From: Temnothorax longispinosus
Lineage: Eukaryota; Arthropoda; Insecta; Hymenoptera; Formicidae
NCBI RefSeq assembly: GCF_030848805.1
Contig: NC_092367.1
Coordinates: 20,021,692-20,085,691, forward strand
DNA: 64,000 bases
Direction: 5' to 3'
Part shown: positions 62,444-64,000 of the stretch, one piece after another
How positions within the stretch are numbered: position 1 is the stretch's first letter
How the letters are laid out: every line of letters starts with the position of its first letter
The notes under the pieces: generated by a model
Database searches by the model: none
Told to the model about the DNA's origin: nothing
What the model saw: only the letters and a program-made list of their open reading frames with translations
Translations under genes and position numbers: made by a program

Positions 62444-64000
62444 CCTGGAAACAAATGGCCCTGCAGGATGTCCGACGAATCAATGGTAACTTTCAAGCCT
62501 CATCATCGCCGCCACCGATCGCCATTCCTGCAATCATATAAACAGTGACCTGTAATTCTGTTCATAAAGTTCACACTACAAACCACAATAATAAAGATGT
62601 ATCCTTACAGTTTCGTGTGTATTATTTTATAAGCAAAATATTTCAAAATTTCTTAATCAATTATAAAGACCACAATTATAATATAATTATAATAAATTAC
62701 AATTATAATTATAATAAATATAAAGAATTTCAAACAACTGTTTTTATCTTCTACATATTTTTTATTATTATTAAAATCATTGAATAATTAACAATCTAAT
62801 ATTTGTAGACATTACATACTAAATAATTTGAAGAAAGTTCTAATTTTAATATTTCTTTCAAAAATAAGATATTGGTTGTTGACTGCGATTTTTATTCAGA
62901 AATTAAAATGTTTTAACCAATTTTGCTCTCCCGACAGTAAAGTCGAAAGTTTTATCTTCTTTTACTACACAATTAATTGTTCACTAACATTATTGTCGTG
63001 CAAACGCCTTAGAATCAGAGAGAATATATCACTAAGAAAATTGGTTTCGCTCGCATATATGCACAGTATGCCGCCGCGCGTATACCTATATTCCAAATTG
63101 ATGTAGGTACGCATGTATTCGTTACGGCGAAGAAAGAAGAACATAAGAAACAAGTCTTTTGCTCCCTTTTTTAGCAGAATTTATATATGCATATCTTCTT
63201 GTAGAAGAAAACTACTACTTGGAATAAGTAAGAGAAAGCACGAGGAAGGATAAAAGGCTAACGAAGGAACGAGAGACGACCACCGACTACAACGACTATG
63301 ATGAAGAAGACGACGATGTTATGCATTATGCAGAGAGGTCGCTAGCTCGAGTTTCTATTTGTCCTGGGGCCTTGTACTGCCGTCTACTATCTCAAATACG
63401 TACAAGATTAAACGTATATAGTATCGAATATGTATAATATCCGCATATATATTTTTTCTTATCAAATAATAAATACTGCTAATAAATGTTTTTTTTTTAT
63501 TTTAGTGATTGTCAATTACTTTTTCGTTTACTGAGCACAGCTTTATTCATATTTATAAGTAATCCCCTGAATAATACCCTTTATATCTGAGAGTCCTTGT
63601 AAGTATCCGAAGCGAAATTATCATTCCATACTATGCGCGAGACTCATTTTTCTCCGACTCCACAAGTTCAGCAAAAATAAATAGAAACAAGATTCTAATA
63701 TCCAGAGTCGCACCGCGCGCGGCGGTTAAGCCCCAATTTGCTCGCACGGATTTATAAGCAGTGCGAAAGGCATGCGGCAACGTCAATCAAAACCGATAAC
63801 AGTTGCATCGTGTTGTTAAAGCATTAATTAATCTCGGCCGTGTGATCAATCACATTCCAATGCAGCAATGCGCCGCATTGTTACTCGACATCTGGTAGAC
63901 GATCATAAATTCATGATCGTTTCGCAGCCGGCAGCTGCGAGCCCGCGCGATCTAATAAAATCAGATCGTGAATCATGTTCGAGCGGAGACGAGAGAAGAA
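62444..64000. other. Upstream flank of the signal-peptide exon, probably 5' UTR intron or promoter side
   Basis: This is sequence upstream of the minus-strand ATG. From 62530 to 63200 it is AT-rich with simple repeats, including a roughly 25-base AATTATAAT-type unit in two tandem copies at about 62672-62719. From 63240 to 63340 it is purine-rich with GAC/GAAGAC runs. The last 250 bases are GC-richer and hold a dyad cluster, listed separately. No exon was recognised, and the transcription start is probably outside the window or not detectable by eye. Confidence 0.4.
63841..63968. promoter_or_regulatory. Cluster of small dyad-symmetric sites
   Basis: Four separate inverted repeats and one palindrome sit within 128 bases. 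They are TGTGAT-CA-ATCACA (63841-63854), CAATGCG-C-CGCATTG (63866-63880), ACGATCAT-6-ATGATCGT (63899-63920), the palindrome GCAGCTGC containing an E-box core (63931-63938), and CGATCT-9-AGATCG (63948-63968). The density of dimeric-site-like sequence in a short, moderately GC-rich stretch suggests a regulatory module upstream of the minus-strand exon. No single factor can be assigned. Confidence 0.3.

Overview
The window is nuclear DNA from an animal, most likely an insect. Long AT-rich stretches alternate with CpG-containing GC-richer blocks of 0.3 to 1.2 kb. There are many dinucleotide microsatellites, decayed DNA transposons, a eukaryotic signal-peptide exon with a consensus splice donor, and no bacterial-style gene packing. 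The CpG-replete texture resembles ant or other hymenopteran genomes, but that placement is an inference.

Gene content is very low. The only coding segment with convincing structure is a short minus-strand exon at 62347-62443. It has an ATG directly after a plausible splice acceptor, a hydrophobic signal-peptide-like start, 32 codons, and a perfect GTGAGT donor. It looks like the first coding exon of a secreted or membrane protein, possibly semaphorin-like (weak). No following exon was recognised, so most of the window below 62.3 kb may be one very large first intron of that gene. The open frames elsewhere, up to 214 codons, lie mostly in GC-rich, stop-poor blocks, overlap each other in several frames, and match no family that I recognise.

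Layout: 0.4-0.55 kb holds a TA-flanked hairpin MITE. 1.46-1.85 kb holds three diverged copies of a tandem unit. CpG-rich blocks occur near 0.9-1.4, 3.3-4.1, 10.1-11.0, 16.1-17.1, 20.1-20.7 (with a possible TATA/initiator promoter), 25.5-25.9, 27.0-27.5, 28.8-30.7 (with GA/GT arrays), 37.1-38.3, 40.8-41.2, 42.6-42.9, 43.7-45.5, 50.5-51.3, 53.7-54.1 and 59.6-60.8 kb. 12.4-12.9 kb is an isolated GC-richer island with a degenerate internal repeat. 32.18-32.73 kb is a broken Tc1/mariner-type element with a recognisable transposase C-terminus, followed by an old tandem duplication at 32.76-33.45 kb. 54.45-54.89 kb is a long imperfect inverted repeat. The last 160 bases contain a dense cluster of small dyads.

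No CRISPR array, rRNA, convincing tRNA, known microRNA or virus-like gene was found. I do not see evidence of a novel multi-gene system; the notable signals are structural (repeats, dyads, transposon relics) and one exon.
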